Below, in pieces: positions 1 to 6,956 of a DNA stretch of 64,000 nucleotides. Within the stretch, counting starts at the first letter, position 1, and each line of letters starts with the position of its first letter. The notes beneath the pieces are model-generated. The model had not been told where the DNA came from. It did no database searches and was given only the letters and a program-made list of their open reading frames with translations. This stretch comes from Pelagicoccus mobilis (lineage in GTDB: Bacteria; Verrucomicrobiota; Verrucomicrobiia; Opitutales; Opitutaceae): NCBI RefSeq assembly GCF_016595505.1, contig NZ_JAENIL010000001.1, positions 62,001-126,000 of the forward strand, written 5' to 3'. The position numbers and the translations under genes are program-made.

Positions 1-1
1 T

Positions 2-382
2 CTCTTCGATTGCGCAGTCAGCACCGGCGGAATCTACGATCTCGTCGAGTACCAAAACAAGGATACTTCCAGCCCCATATCCTCAGTCGCCCCCATCATC
101 TTCGCAGAGTGTGGCTACAAGCTCAGCCACGAAGCCCTAAACCGCCTCTCCCCAATGCAAAACGCTTCCAAGATCACCTCCTCCCTCATGCTTTCGTACG
201 GGCAGTGGGACCAGGATGGATACAAGGAGCACGTCAAAGCGTTCGCCAAGACGGCCAGCGACGCCGGCGTGAGCGTAGCCCCGCTCTACAAAGGAGGATG
301 GTGGGGAACCAACATCACCAACAATTCAGACGTCTACGACTTCAACAAGAGGATAGCCGCCTTCCTAAAGAAAAATCTCTAG
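2..382 (+). CDS. alpha/beta hydrolase, C-terminal part (5' end outside window)
   Basis: This is an open reading frame that enters from the left edge and stops at 380-382; 126 residues are visible. The pattern fits the C-terminal third of a prolyl-oligopeptidase-like alpha/beta hydrolase or esterase. A strand segment (FDCAVSTGGIYDL) is followed by LSYGQWDQDGYKEHVK, which resembles the acid-bearing loop of the fold, and a final helix ends in AAFLKKNL. In the place where such enzymes normally carry G-H-G-F with the catalytic histidine, this protein has YKGGWWGTN. The charge-relay histidine is therefore not obvious, and the enzyme may be altered or use another residue. It lies 30 bases before a sulfatase on the same strand and probably shares its transcript. 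The nucleophile and start cannot be seen. Confidence 0.6.
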   Translation, partial: LFDCAVSTGGIYDLVEYQNKDTSSPISSVAPIIFAECGYKLSHEALNRLSPMQNASKITSSLMLSYGQWDQDGYKEHVKAFAKTASDAGVSVAPLYKGGWWGTNITNNSDVYDFNKRIAAFLKKNL

Positions 383-412
383 ACAAGATAGAGACTTAAT
401 TTCCCAGTAAAA

Positions 413-2134
413 GTGAGCTTCCGCAAAGCAACCAAACTCCGTCAGGCAATTCAGCTGCTCGCCGGAATCTCCCTCCTATCCTCGATGTTCGCCGAGGCCA
501 ACCCGTCACGGCCAAACATCCTCATCATCATGTCAGATGATTCCGGATACGCGGACCTTGGCTGCTACGGTGGCGAAATCGACACGCCAAATATCGACTC
601 GCTCGCCAGCTCCGGACTACGTCTCACAAACTTCTATACCAACGGCCGCTGCTCCCCGACTCGCGCCTCCCTCCTAAGCGGCCTCTACGGCGCTCGTGTC
701 GGATTTGGAGGCGGCTCGCTTGGCGATTGGTGGCGCCAGTACGACAGCCCCGCCCATCGCGGACGCCTCCCTTACGACACTCCCCTCCTGCCAGAACTGC
801 TCAATACAGCCGGATACCAAACAATGATGTCCGGCAAATGGCATCTCGGCGGCAGCCTAATAAAGCTACAACCCGAGCTCGCCACAGAATGGAAAACGCA
901 CCACCCCGGCTGGACGTTCGATGACGCTGAAGTCGAAGCCGAATTCAACGCCCTCCCTCCTCAACGTGGATTCGATCAATTCTTCGGCATGCACGGAGCT
1001 CAAGGCGACTTCTTCATAACGCCAAACGACCCGCACGAATACTACGAAGGCAACCAACTCGCCCAGCTCCCATTTAATCGAACGTATTCGATGCACTGCT
1101 ACTACCCGCACGAAAACCACTACGCCTACACGCCCAACCACGGAAAAACCTCCCAAGCCTTCTACGACACAGATGGCATCACGGACAGAGCCATCGAGAT
1201 GCTCAACTCCGCAAGCGACAACCAAAGCAACCCCTTCTTCGCCTACGTCGCCTACCGAGCGCCGCACACCCCTCTACAAGCCCCCGAGGAACTCGTGCAA
1301 AAGTACCTCCCTCGCTACCAAGACCTCGACCAGTTCCAAACCGATCGATACAATAACCTCGTAGACAAAAACCTAATACAAGACAAAGGGTACCAGAAAA
1401 CGAATCTCGCCTCCTACCAAACACCCGAACAAGTCGAAGCCTTCAAACTTCGCATGGCGGTTCACGCCGCCATGATGGAAAAAGTCAATCAAAACGTAGG
1501 TCGTATCCTCGACGCCCTCGACCAGAAAGGACTCCGCGAAAACACCCTTATCCTCTATTTCTCAGACAACGGAGCAGCCTCCCATGTCGGAGCCATGATG
1601 AACAAACCCTACAATGGCAGCAAAGCCCTCGTCTGGGAAGGCGGCACCAAAACACACTTCATCGCGAATTGGCCTGGTCACGTTCCCGAAAACGAAACAT
1701 CGCACTCCATGGTGTGGGTCGGCGACCTCCTCCCAACCCTGCTCAACCTCGCCGGAGTCGGCTACCCACAAACTTTCCGAGGCAAAGCGACTCAAAAGCT
1801 GGACGGCCGAGACGTATCCAAAGTCCTAGACGGAGAAGAGATCCCTCCACCAGAAACTCTATTCTTCAACGACAAGGGCCAGCAAAGCGTCATCTACCAA
1901 GGCCGCTGGAAACTGCTCATCGAACCCGGCTGGTATCTACAAACCTCAGCCAAGGAAGGCATCGCCTACGAGCTCTACGATCTTCACGCAGACCCGACCG
2001 AGACGAACAACCTCGCCAAACAAAAACCAGAGCTCGTACAAACGCTCGCCCGAATGTGCGAAAACTGGATACAGGAGACCGGCATCGTCGACTACGCCAA
2101 AATCGTCGAAGTCATGCCCAACGACCCCTTCTAA
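413..2134 (+). CDS. exported S1-family sulfatase
   Basis: A 573-residue sulfatase of the alkaline-phosphatase superfamily, expected to remove sulfate esters from a glycan outside the cytoplasm. The N-terminus is a signal peptide (basic start, hydrophobic stretch LLAGISLLSSMFAEA). The metal-binding start NILIIMSDDSGYADLG follows. The formylglycine signature is C80-S-P-T-R84, whose cysteine needs oxidation by a formylglycine-generating enzyme that is not in this window. KWHLGG and a later SDNGAASHVG complete the usual metal and substrate residues. The start is GTG at 413, chosen because it gives a complete signal peptide; the ribosome site is weak. It follows a hydrolase by 30 bases and converges on an AraC gene. 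Substrate specificity cannot be read from sequence alone. Confidence 0.93.
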   Translation: MSFRKATKLRQAIQLLAGISLLSSMFAEANPSRPNILIIMSDDSGYADLGCYGGEIDTPNIDSLASSGLRLTNFYTNGRCSPTRASLLSGLYGARVGFGGGSLGDWWRQYDSPAHRGRLPYDTPLLPELLNTAGYQTMMSGKWHLGGSLIKLQPELATEWKTHHPGWTFDDAEVEAEFNALPPQRGFDQFFGMHGAQGDFFITPNDPHEYYEGNQLAQLPFNRTYSMHCYYPHENHYAYTPNHGKTSQAFYDTDGITDRAIEMLNSASDNQSNPFFAYVAYRAPHTPLQAPEELVQKYLPRYQDLDQFQTDRYNNLVDKNLIQDKGYQKTNLASYQTPEQVEAFKLRMAVHAAMMEKVNQNVGRILDALDQKGLRENTLILYFSDNGAASHVGAMMNKPYNGSKALVWEGGTKTHFIANWPGHVPENETSHSMVWVGDLLPTLLNLAGVGYPQTFRGKATQKLDGRDVSKVLDGEEIPPPETLFFNDKGQQSVIYQGRWKLLIEPGWYLQTSAKEGIAYELYDLHADPTETNNLAKQKPELVQTLARMCENWIQETGIVDYAKIVEVMPNDPF

Positions 2135-2188
2135 AACGGCAAACCTGTCCACTACCCATACCATCGTACCCAAAACCTGATACCCAAA

Positions 2189-3031
2189 CTACAACCCCTT
2201 GCGATACGCGCTTGGGGTTTTCTTATACGCATTCTGGAAGTGCCGGTTGAAGTTCGCCAGATTGTTGAAGCCACAATGAAAGGCGATATCCACCACCGTC
2301 CTCTCCGTTTCCAACAGCAAACGCGCCGCACGCCCGATTCTCAACTGGATCAAGTAGTCCTGAAAACTCATCCCTAAGTGTTGCTGAAAAAAGCGGCTCA
2401 TCGATTGCGGATGCAGCGCCGCAGCCTGGGCCGCTTCCTTGAGCGTCACCGTCTCCTGCCAATTCTGCTCCAAGTAGTTCAAAACACGCTGCAAGCGATC
2501 GATCTTCTTCAGCTTCACCGGTTCCGCGTAAACCACGCTCGCGATCTGACGCGGGGACTCCTCCTGGCTCAGAATCCGCAGCAACTCAAGCAACGCGATA
2601 ATCGTACTCGGCCCTTCCTCCGCTTTGAACACACGCTGCATCTGCTGCAACGCAGCCTTCCTCACTTCATCAGAAAACCCCACTCCGCGGGCCGCCAAAT
2701 CCAACAAATGCCGCACCCGCCCAAATTCCGCCAAATCCAGCACCCCAGGAGCCAGGATCTCCTGCCTGAACTGAATCACCCGAGAACGCGCCCGGCCGCT
2801 CTTCCAGTTGCAATACTGGTGCGGGACATTCCCGCCGATCAAGATCAGATCCCCAGGCTCAAACGCCTCCAACGCGTCCCCAACCAAACGCTGCCCCTCA
2901 CTCTCCGCGATCCACGTGATTTCAACCTCCGGATGATAATGATAGTGCGTGTCGAACTGCGGCAGATCGAACTCAATCCGAGCAAACGAGTTGCCGCTGT
3001 GCGGCTGAATGTTTTCGCGCGATAGCTTCAT
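2189..3031 (-). CDS. AraC-family transcriptional regulator with cupin sensor domain
   Basis: A 280-residue regulator. Residues about 25-90 form a cupin-like sugar-sensing domain (HTHYHYHPEVEITWI, then a GDLILIGGNVPHQY turn). The last 100 residues hold the two AraC helix-turn-helix motifs (TLKEAAQAAALHPQSMSRFF and TVVDIAFHCGFNNLANFNRH). It is transcribed away from the ferredoxin/P450 genes across a 177-base gap, the usual position for the activator of a catabolic cassette. I infer that it controls that cassette in response to the methylated sugar or a product. Its stop is 55 bases from the sulfatase stop (convergent), and a CCCC/GGGG hairpin lies in its last codons. Confidence 0.92.
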   Translation of the reverse strand: MKLSRENIQPHSGNSFARIEFDLPQFDTHYHYHPEVEITWIAESEGQRLVGDALEAFEPGDLILIGGNVPHQYCNWKSGRARSRVIQFRQEILAPGVLDLAEFGRVRHLLDLAARGVGFSDEVRKAALQQMQRVFKAEEGPSTIIALLELLRILSQEESPRQIASVVYAEPVKLKKIDRLQRVLNYLEQNWQETVTLKEAAQAAALHPQSMSRFFQQHLGMSFQDYLIQLRIGRAARLLLETERTVVDIAFHCGFNNLANFNRHFQNAYKKTPSAYRKGL

Positions 3032-3072
3032 AGCGTTTTCACACAGTAAGCCTCACCTCTAATTTCGTTTTT

Positions 3073-3099
3073 GTGAAGATAATACTACATATAGTGAAG
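3073..3099. promoter_or_regulatory. candidate AraC operator, two GTGAAG half-sites 21 bp apart
   Basis: GTGAAG occurs at 3073-3078 and again at 3094-3099, a start-to-start distance of 21 bp (two helical turns). This is the arrangement AraC-type dimers commonly bind. It lies in the divergent gap between the AraC gene and the ferredoxin gene. The assignment is inferred from position and spacing only. Confidence 0.35.
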
Positions 3100-3208
3100 C
3101 CCCTATTAGTAGCCACCCAAATGCTCCGCTATAGTTCCGCTTATGCCCAAACCCGTTCCGAGACCTACACGGAGCGGCAAACACTCACTCTAATTCAATA
3201 AAGACAAC

Positions 3209-3523
3209 ATGGCTAAAGTAACATTCATCACCGAAGACGGAAACTCCCACCTCATCGAAGACGCCGAGGGCTCTCTCATGGACATCGCCGTGGACAACGG
3301 CATCGAAGGCATCGAAGGCGACTGCGGCGGAGTCGGCTCCTGCGCGACCTGCCACGTGCGAGTGAAGCAAGAATGGATGGAAAAGGTCGGCAAGGCCGAA
3401 GAGCTCGAGCAAGACATCCTCGAGTTCGAAGATGGAACCTGCTCCCGCAGCCGACTGTGCTGCCAAATCGATGTAGACGAAGATCTCGACGGCCTAGTTG
3501 TAGAAGTCGCCAAACTCGGTTAA
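3209..3523 (+). CDS. [2Fe-2S] ferredoxin, putidaredoxin/adrenodoxin type
   Basis: A 104-residue ferredoxin that passes single electrons to the neighbouring P450. The four cluster ligands are visible as C39, C45, C48 (C-x5-C-x2-C) and C85, the last inside the RLCCQI motif typical of putidaredoxin-type proteins. The length matches that family. It is the first gene of the divergent cassette, 69 bases before the P450 gene. A ferredoxin reductase, the third member of a class I P450 chain, is not encoded in this window and must be supplied from elsewhere. There is no signal peptide, so it acts in the cytoplasm. Confidence 0.95.
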   Translation: MAKVTFITEDGNSHLIEDAEGSLMDIAVDNGIEGIEGDCGGVGSCATCHVRVKQEWMEKVGKAEELEQDILEFEDGTCSRSRLCCQIDVDEDLDGLVVEVAKLG

Positions 3524-3592
3524 TCTTCCCAAGACAACGGCCGGCAGCTCCGGCAGCACCCAGCACCTAAAACCCAGCACCCAGATTTCACC

Positions 3593-4744
3593 ATGTCCAA
3601 GTGCCCCTATCACGACCCCTTCAAGGAAGCCCGCGAAAAAGGTCCCGTACTCGAGACCGAGTTCGACGGCGATCCCGTCGCCATGCTCGTCGACTTCAAA
3701 GCTGTGCGCAAAGCCTGTCGCGACCCGAAGACCTTCAGCTCCGACGCCCCCTTCCGCATCCCCATCCCCCGCGAAGAGGATGTACGCACCGTTCGCCAAT
3801 ACCCGTTCGAGGTAGACCCACCCGAGCACGCAGACTATCGCGCCATCGTCGAACCGCTCTTCCGTCGACCGACTACTCCCGAGTACATCGAAAAGATGGA
3901 AGACCTCGTCGACGAGCTCGTGCGCGACGCGGCCGGCCGCGACTCCATCGAAATCGTGCGCGAGTTCGCCATTCCGCTACAATCCAAAGGTCTCACCCTT
4001 CTCCTCAACATGCCAATGTCCGAAGCGGACATCTGGATCAAATGGGGCACGCACGTATTCCGTGACGAAAGTGGCGTATCCAAAGGGCACGAAATGGAGG
4101 CCTACACCAATTCCCTCTTCGACAAGGCAGAAGCAAATCCTGGCGAAGACTTCTTCTCACATCTCACCAAAGCAGAATACCGAGGCCGCAAGCTTACCCG
4201 TGAGGAGATGCAAGGCTACGCCAACATCGCCTTCGCCGGCGGACGCGACACTGTCATCAACGCCATCTCCATGGTCGTAGCCTACGTCGCCGAACACCCC
4301 GAAGCACTCGACGCCATGCGAGAGAACCCCAAGCTCATCATCTCCGGAACCGAAGAGCTCATGCGCTACGCCTCGCCCGTCACCCACCTAGGCCGTCACT
4401 GTCCCGTGGATACAGACGTTCATGGCACCAAGGTAAAGGCCGACCACCTGATCTCGCTCAATTGGGCCGCTGCCAACTTCGATCCAAAGATCTTCAAAGA
4501 TCCGGAAGAAGTAAAACTCGACCGCAAACCCAATCCGCACGTCGCTTTCGGAAACGGTATCCACAATTGCCTCGGAGCCGCTCACGCCCGACTCACCATT
4601 CGCACGCTCCTCAAAAAGCTCTGCGAACTCACCTCCTCCATCGAGCTCGTCGATTTCCATCGCAAAAAGGAAGTGGAAGCCCACTACACCCGAGAAAACG
4701 CCTTCCACACCCTCAACGTGAAAATGGCCCCCGCCACCCCGTAG
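3593..4744 (+). CDS. cytochrome P450, probable sugar O-demethylase
   Basis: A 383-residue soluble bacterial P450. Visible hallmarks are the oxygen-activation helix I segment AFAGGRDTVIN, the ExxR pair in EELMR, and the heme loop FGNGIHNCLG, with C326 as the thiolate ligand. It has no membrane anchor. Its neighbours are a dedicated ferredoxin upstream and a formaldehyde-type dehydrogenase and S-formylglutathione-hydrolase-like esterase downstream. Oxidative O-demethylation releases formaldehyde, so this set fits the reaction described for CYP236A-type enzymes of marine Bacteroidota, which demethylate 6-O-methyl-D-galactose from porphyran. The P450 call is certain. The methyl-sugar substrate is inferred from context, and another methyl ether is possible. 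Confidence 0.93.
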   Translation: MSKCPYHDPFKEAREKGPVLETEFDGDPVAMLVDFKAVRKACRDPKTFSSDAPFRIPIPREEDVRTVRQYPFEVDPPEHADYRAIVEPLFRRPTTPEYIEKMEDLVDELVRDAAGRDSIEIVREFAIPLQSKGLTLLLNMPMSEADIWIKWGTHVFRDESGVSKGHEMEAYTNSLFDKAEANPGEDFFSHLTKAEYRGRKLTREEMQGYANIAFAGGRDTVINAISMVVAYVAEHPEALDAMRENPKLIISGTEELMRYASPVTHLGRHCPVDTDVHGTKVKADHLISLNWAAANFDPKIFKDPEEVKLDRKPNPHVAFGNGIHNCLGAAHARLTIRTLLKKLCELTSSIELVDFHRKKEVEAHYTRENAFHTLNVKMAPATP

Positions 4745-4765
4745 CGCGGTGCTTCAGCCCGCGTC
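4741..4765. repeat. short palindromic element overlapping the P450 stop
   Basis: GTAGCGCGG, nine loop bases, then CCGCG. The element contains the TAG stop codon of the P450 gene. It shares its GTAG opening and GC-rich hairpin form with elements at 4795, 53827 and 55921. Confidence 0.45.
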
Positions 4766-4794
4766 ATTCAGATCGCGGCCATCTCACACACACC

Positions 4795-4826
4795 GTAGGG
4801 CTTTCGCAAGCGACAGCCCTACTTTT
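4795..4826 (+). terminator. hairpin GTAGGGCT/AGCCCTAC with T-tract
   Basis: An 8-bp perfect stem (4795-4802 with 4815-4822, 12-base loop) is followed by TTTT. It could end transcription after the P450, or be a repeat element of the GTAG type that also acts as a partial terminator. It sits 39 bases before the dehydrogenase start. Confidence 0.5.
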
Positions 4827-4865
4827 CATTTTCAAGCCACACCCAAAAACCTGACACCTCTCAAA

Positions 4866-5978
4866 ATGCCTTCCATCCAAGCAAAAGCCGCCATCGCCGA
4901 CGCCAACGGTTCCTTCACCATAGAAACCGTAGAAGTCCACGAACCAGGTCCCGGCGAAGTCCGAGTCGCGATCAAAGCCTCCGGACTCTGCCACACCGAC
5001 CACGACTCACTCAATTGGGGCTACAAATTCGTCCTCGGCCACGAGGGAGCCGGTATCGTCGAATCAGTCGGCGAAGGCGTCACCCACGTTAAAGCGGGCG
5101 ACAAGGTCCTGCTCAACTGGGCTATCCCCTGCCACGAGTGCCACCAATGCCAGACCGGTCATCACAACATCTGTGAAGTCAACAACCAGGTTACCGCCAA
5201 AGACCCGCACGAAGGGGCTGCCCGCTTCGGCTCCACCACTTGGAATGGCGAAGGCATTCATCGCTCCTTCAATCTCGGCACCCTCAGCAACTACACGGTC
5301 GTCAAAAAAGAGGCCGTCGTCCCGATGACCGTAGAGATGCCCTTCACATCCGCCTGCATCGTCGGTTGCGGCGTCATGACTGGATACGGTTCAGTCGTCA
5401 ACACGGCGAAACTTACCGCCGGCAGCAGCGCAGTCGTCCTCGGAACTGGAGGTGTAGGCCTAAACTCAATACAAGGCGCTCGCATTTCAGGCGCAGCAAA
5501 GATCATCGCCATCGACGTCAACCCAGAGCGTCTCGAAATGGCCAAGCAATTCGGAGCCACCCACACCATCCTCGCCTCGCGCGAAGACGTCGGTCTCGAA
5601 GAAGCGGCCAAGGAAGTCGAAAAGATCTGTGGTGGCCGTCGCGCCGACTACGCATTCGAGTGCACCGGCATCCCCGCCCTCGGAGCCGCGCCGCTCGCCA
5701 TGGTTCGAAGCGCCGGAACGGCAGTTCAAGTATCCGGCATCGAGCAAGTCATCGAAATCGACATGAACCTCTTCGAGTGGGATAAGATCTACATCAACCC
5801 ACTCTACGGCGGAGCAAACCCCGAGCTCGACTTCCCTAAAATGCTGGAACTCTATGAACGCGGTCTCCTCAAGCTCGACGAGCTGATCACCCGAACCTAT
5901 CCGCTCGAAGAGCTGCAAAAAGGATTGGACGACATGATGGCCGGCCGAAACGCCAAGGGCGCAATCGTATTCGAATAA
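4866..5978 (+). CDS. zinc-dependent class III-type alcohol dehydrogenase, putative formaldehyde dehydrogenase
   Basis: A 370-residue medium-chain dehydrogenase. Catalytic zinc residues are C42 (LCHTD), H59/E60 (GHEGAG) and a later cysteine in IVGCGVMTGYG. The structural zinc is held by C89, C92, C95 and C103. The NAD-binding turn is GTGGVG, followed by AIDVNP with its NAD-selecting aspartate. GCGVMTGYG and the overall length resemble glutathione-dependent formaldehyde dehydrogenase. The class III central loop is changed, so the thiol carrier could differ. I placed the start at ATG 4866 (MPSIQAK); an upstream in-frame start would add 39 residues that look non-coding. Between a P450 and an S-formylglutathione-hydrolase-like gene, its likely job is oxidising the formaldehyde released by demethylation. 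Confidence 0.88.
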   Translation: MPSIQAKAAIADANGSFTIETVEVHEPGPGEVRVAIKASGLCHTDHDSLNWGYKFVLGHEGAGIVESVGEGVTHVKAGDKVLLNWAIPCHECHQCQTGHHNICEVNNQVTAKDPHEGAARFGSTTWNGEGIHRSFNLGTLSNYTVVKKEAVVPMTVEMPFTSACIVGCGVMTGYGSVVNTAKLTAGSSAVVLGTGGVGLNSIQGARISGAAKIIAIDVNPERLEMAKQFGATHTILASREDVGLEEAAKEVEKICGGRRADYAFECTGIPALGAAPLAMVRSAGTAVQVSGIEQVIEIDMNLFEWDKIYINPLYGGANPELDFPKMLELYERGLLKLDELITRTYPLEELQKGLDDMMAGRNAKGAIVFE

Positions 5979-6023
5979 CACCGACATTCCGTGGGAAGCG
6001 ACCGTGTGTCGCGATAGAACCTG

Positions 6024-6827
6024 ATGACCTCCTACTTCCGCACCACCGAAACCGGAGACTTCCCCTGCCCAAACGGCACGCTCCGCTTCCACACCGTAAA
6101 AAGCCCTGCCCTCAGAGCTCGGGCCGACGCCTCCCTCTACATCCCTAAACAAGCGGAGGGCAAAACAAACGTACCCGTCGTCACCCTGCTCCATGGCGTC
6201 TACGGAAGCCACTGGGTTTGGGCTTCCATGGGCAAAGCCCACATTGGCCTCCAGACGATGATCGATGCAGGCGAAATACCTCCTATGATTCTTGCCATGC
6301 CCTCGGACGGACTCTGGGGTTGCGGCAGCGGCTACTTCGAACACGGAGGCAAAGACTTCGAGAAGTGGATCACCGAAGACATCCGGCACCTCGTCTCAGA
6401 AAGCACCGGAAACTCCATCGAAGCGCCCCACTTTATTGCCGGACTCTCCATGGGCGGCTTTGGGGCAATGCGACTCGGAGCTCGCAACCCTGACCGGTAT
6501 CTCGCCTTTTCCGGGCACTCCTCGGTCACCCGGCTCGAGGAACTCCCCAAACACTTCGTCGAAGAACCGCTCGAAGCCTACGGCCAATCTCCGAACACAG
6601 ACATCAGTATCCAGAATTCCATTCTCGAGAACAAAGCAACGCTTCGCCCCTTCCGCTTCGACTGCGGAGTCGACGACGAACTGATCGAATACAACCGCAC
6701 TCTCGCCGCAGCCCTAAAGGCCGAAAACATTGACTTTAGCTACGAAGAGTTCCCCGGCGGTCACGAATGGCCTTACTGGGAAGAGCACGTGCGCAAAACC
6801 TACGCCTTCTTCGCAAGCGTGCTCTAA
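6024..6827 (+). CDS. S-formylglutathione hydrolase-like esterase (esterase D family)
   Basis: A 267-residue alpha/beta hydrolase without a signal peptide. The nucleophile elbow is GLSMGG, with S142. The acid lies in DCGVDDELIEYN and the histidine in GGHEWPYW, both typical of the esterase D/FrmB group. In formaldehyde detoxification this enzyme hydrolyses the S-formyl thiol made by the dehydrogenase to formate. It starts 45 bases after the dehydrogenase stop and completes the cassette. Its TAA stop is the first base triplet of a long palindrome shared with the convergent kinase gene. A generic carboxylesterase role cannot be excluded. Confidence 0.85.
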   Translation: MTSYFRTTETGDFPCPNGTLRFHTVKSPALRARADASLYIPKQAEGKTNVPVVTLLHGVYGSHWVWASMGKAHIGLQTMIDAGEIPPMILAMPSDGLWGCGSGYFEHGGKDFEKWITEDIRHLVSESTGNSIEAPHFIAGLSMGGFGAMRLGARNPDRYLAFSGHSSVTRLEELPKHFVEEPLEAYGQSPNTDISIQNSILENKATLRPFRFDCGVDDELIEYNRTLAAALKAENIDFSYEEFPGGHEWPYWEEHVRKTYAFFASVL

Positions 6828-6956
6828 GAGACTGTCCAATAATTGTGGGAGCGTGCTCGTCACGCGATTGCTGGCTATCTGACCCGATCGAATCGCGTGA
6901 CAAACACGCTCCCACTTATTTCAATTCGGGAATTCTCACCTTATTGGACAGCCTCT
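6827..6956. repeat. 130-bp nested palindrome between convergent genes
   Basis: Three arm pairs are nested. Outer AGAGACTGTCCAATAA (6827-6842) pairs with 6941-6956, 15 of 16 matching. GTGGGAGCGTG (6845-6855) pairs perfectly with 6905-6915. GTCACGCGATT (6859-6869) pairs perfectly with 6891-6901. The element reaches the stop codons of both flanking genes (esterase TAA 6825-6827, kinase TAG 6957-6955). It may be a miniature mobile palindrome, a two-way terminator, or both. Confidence 0.8.

Noticed and set aside
2195-2225. CCCC/GGGG hairpin near 2200 as a two-way terminator
   Set aside because: It lies in the last codons of the AraC gene and its stem is short; it could help termination but is not strong enough to annotate.
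5487-6389. A 300-codon open frame on the minus strand
   Set aside because: It crosses the dehydrogenase and esterase genes antisense to both, with no recognisable domain.
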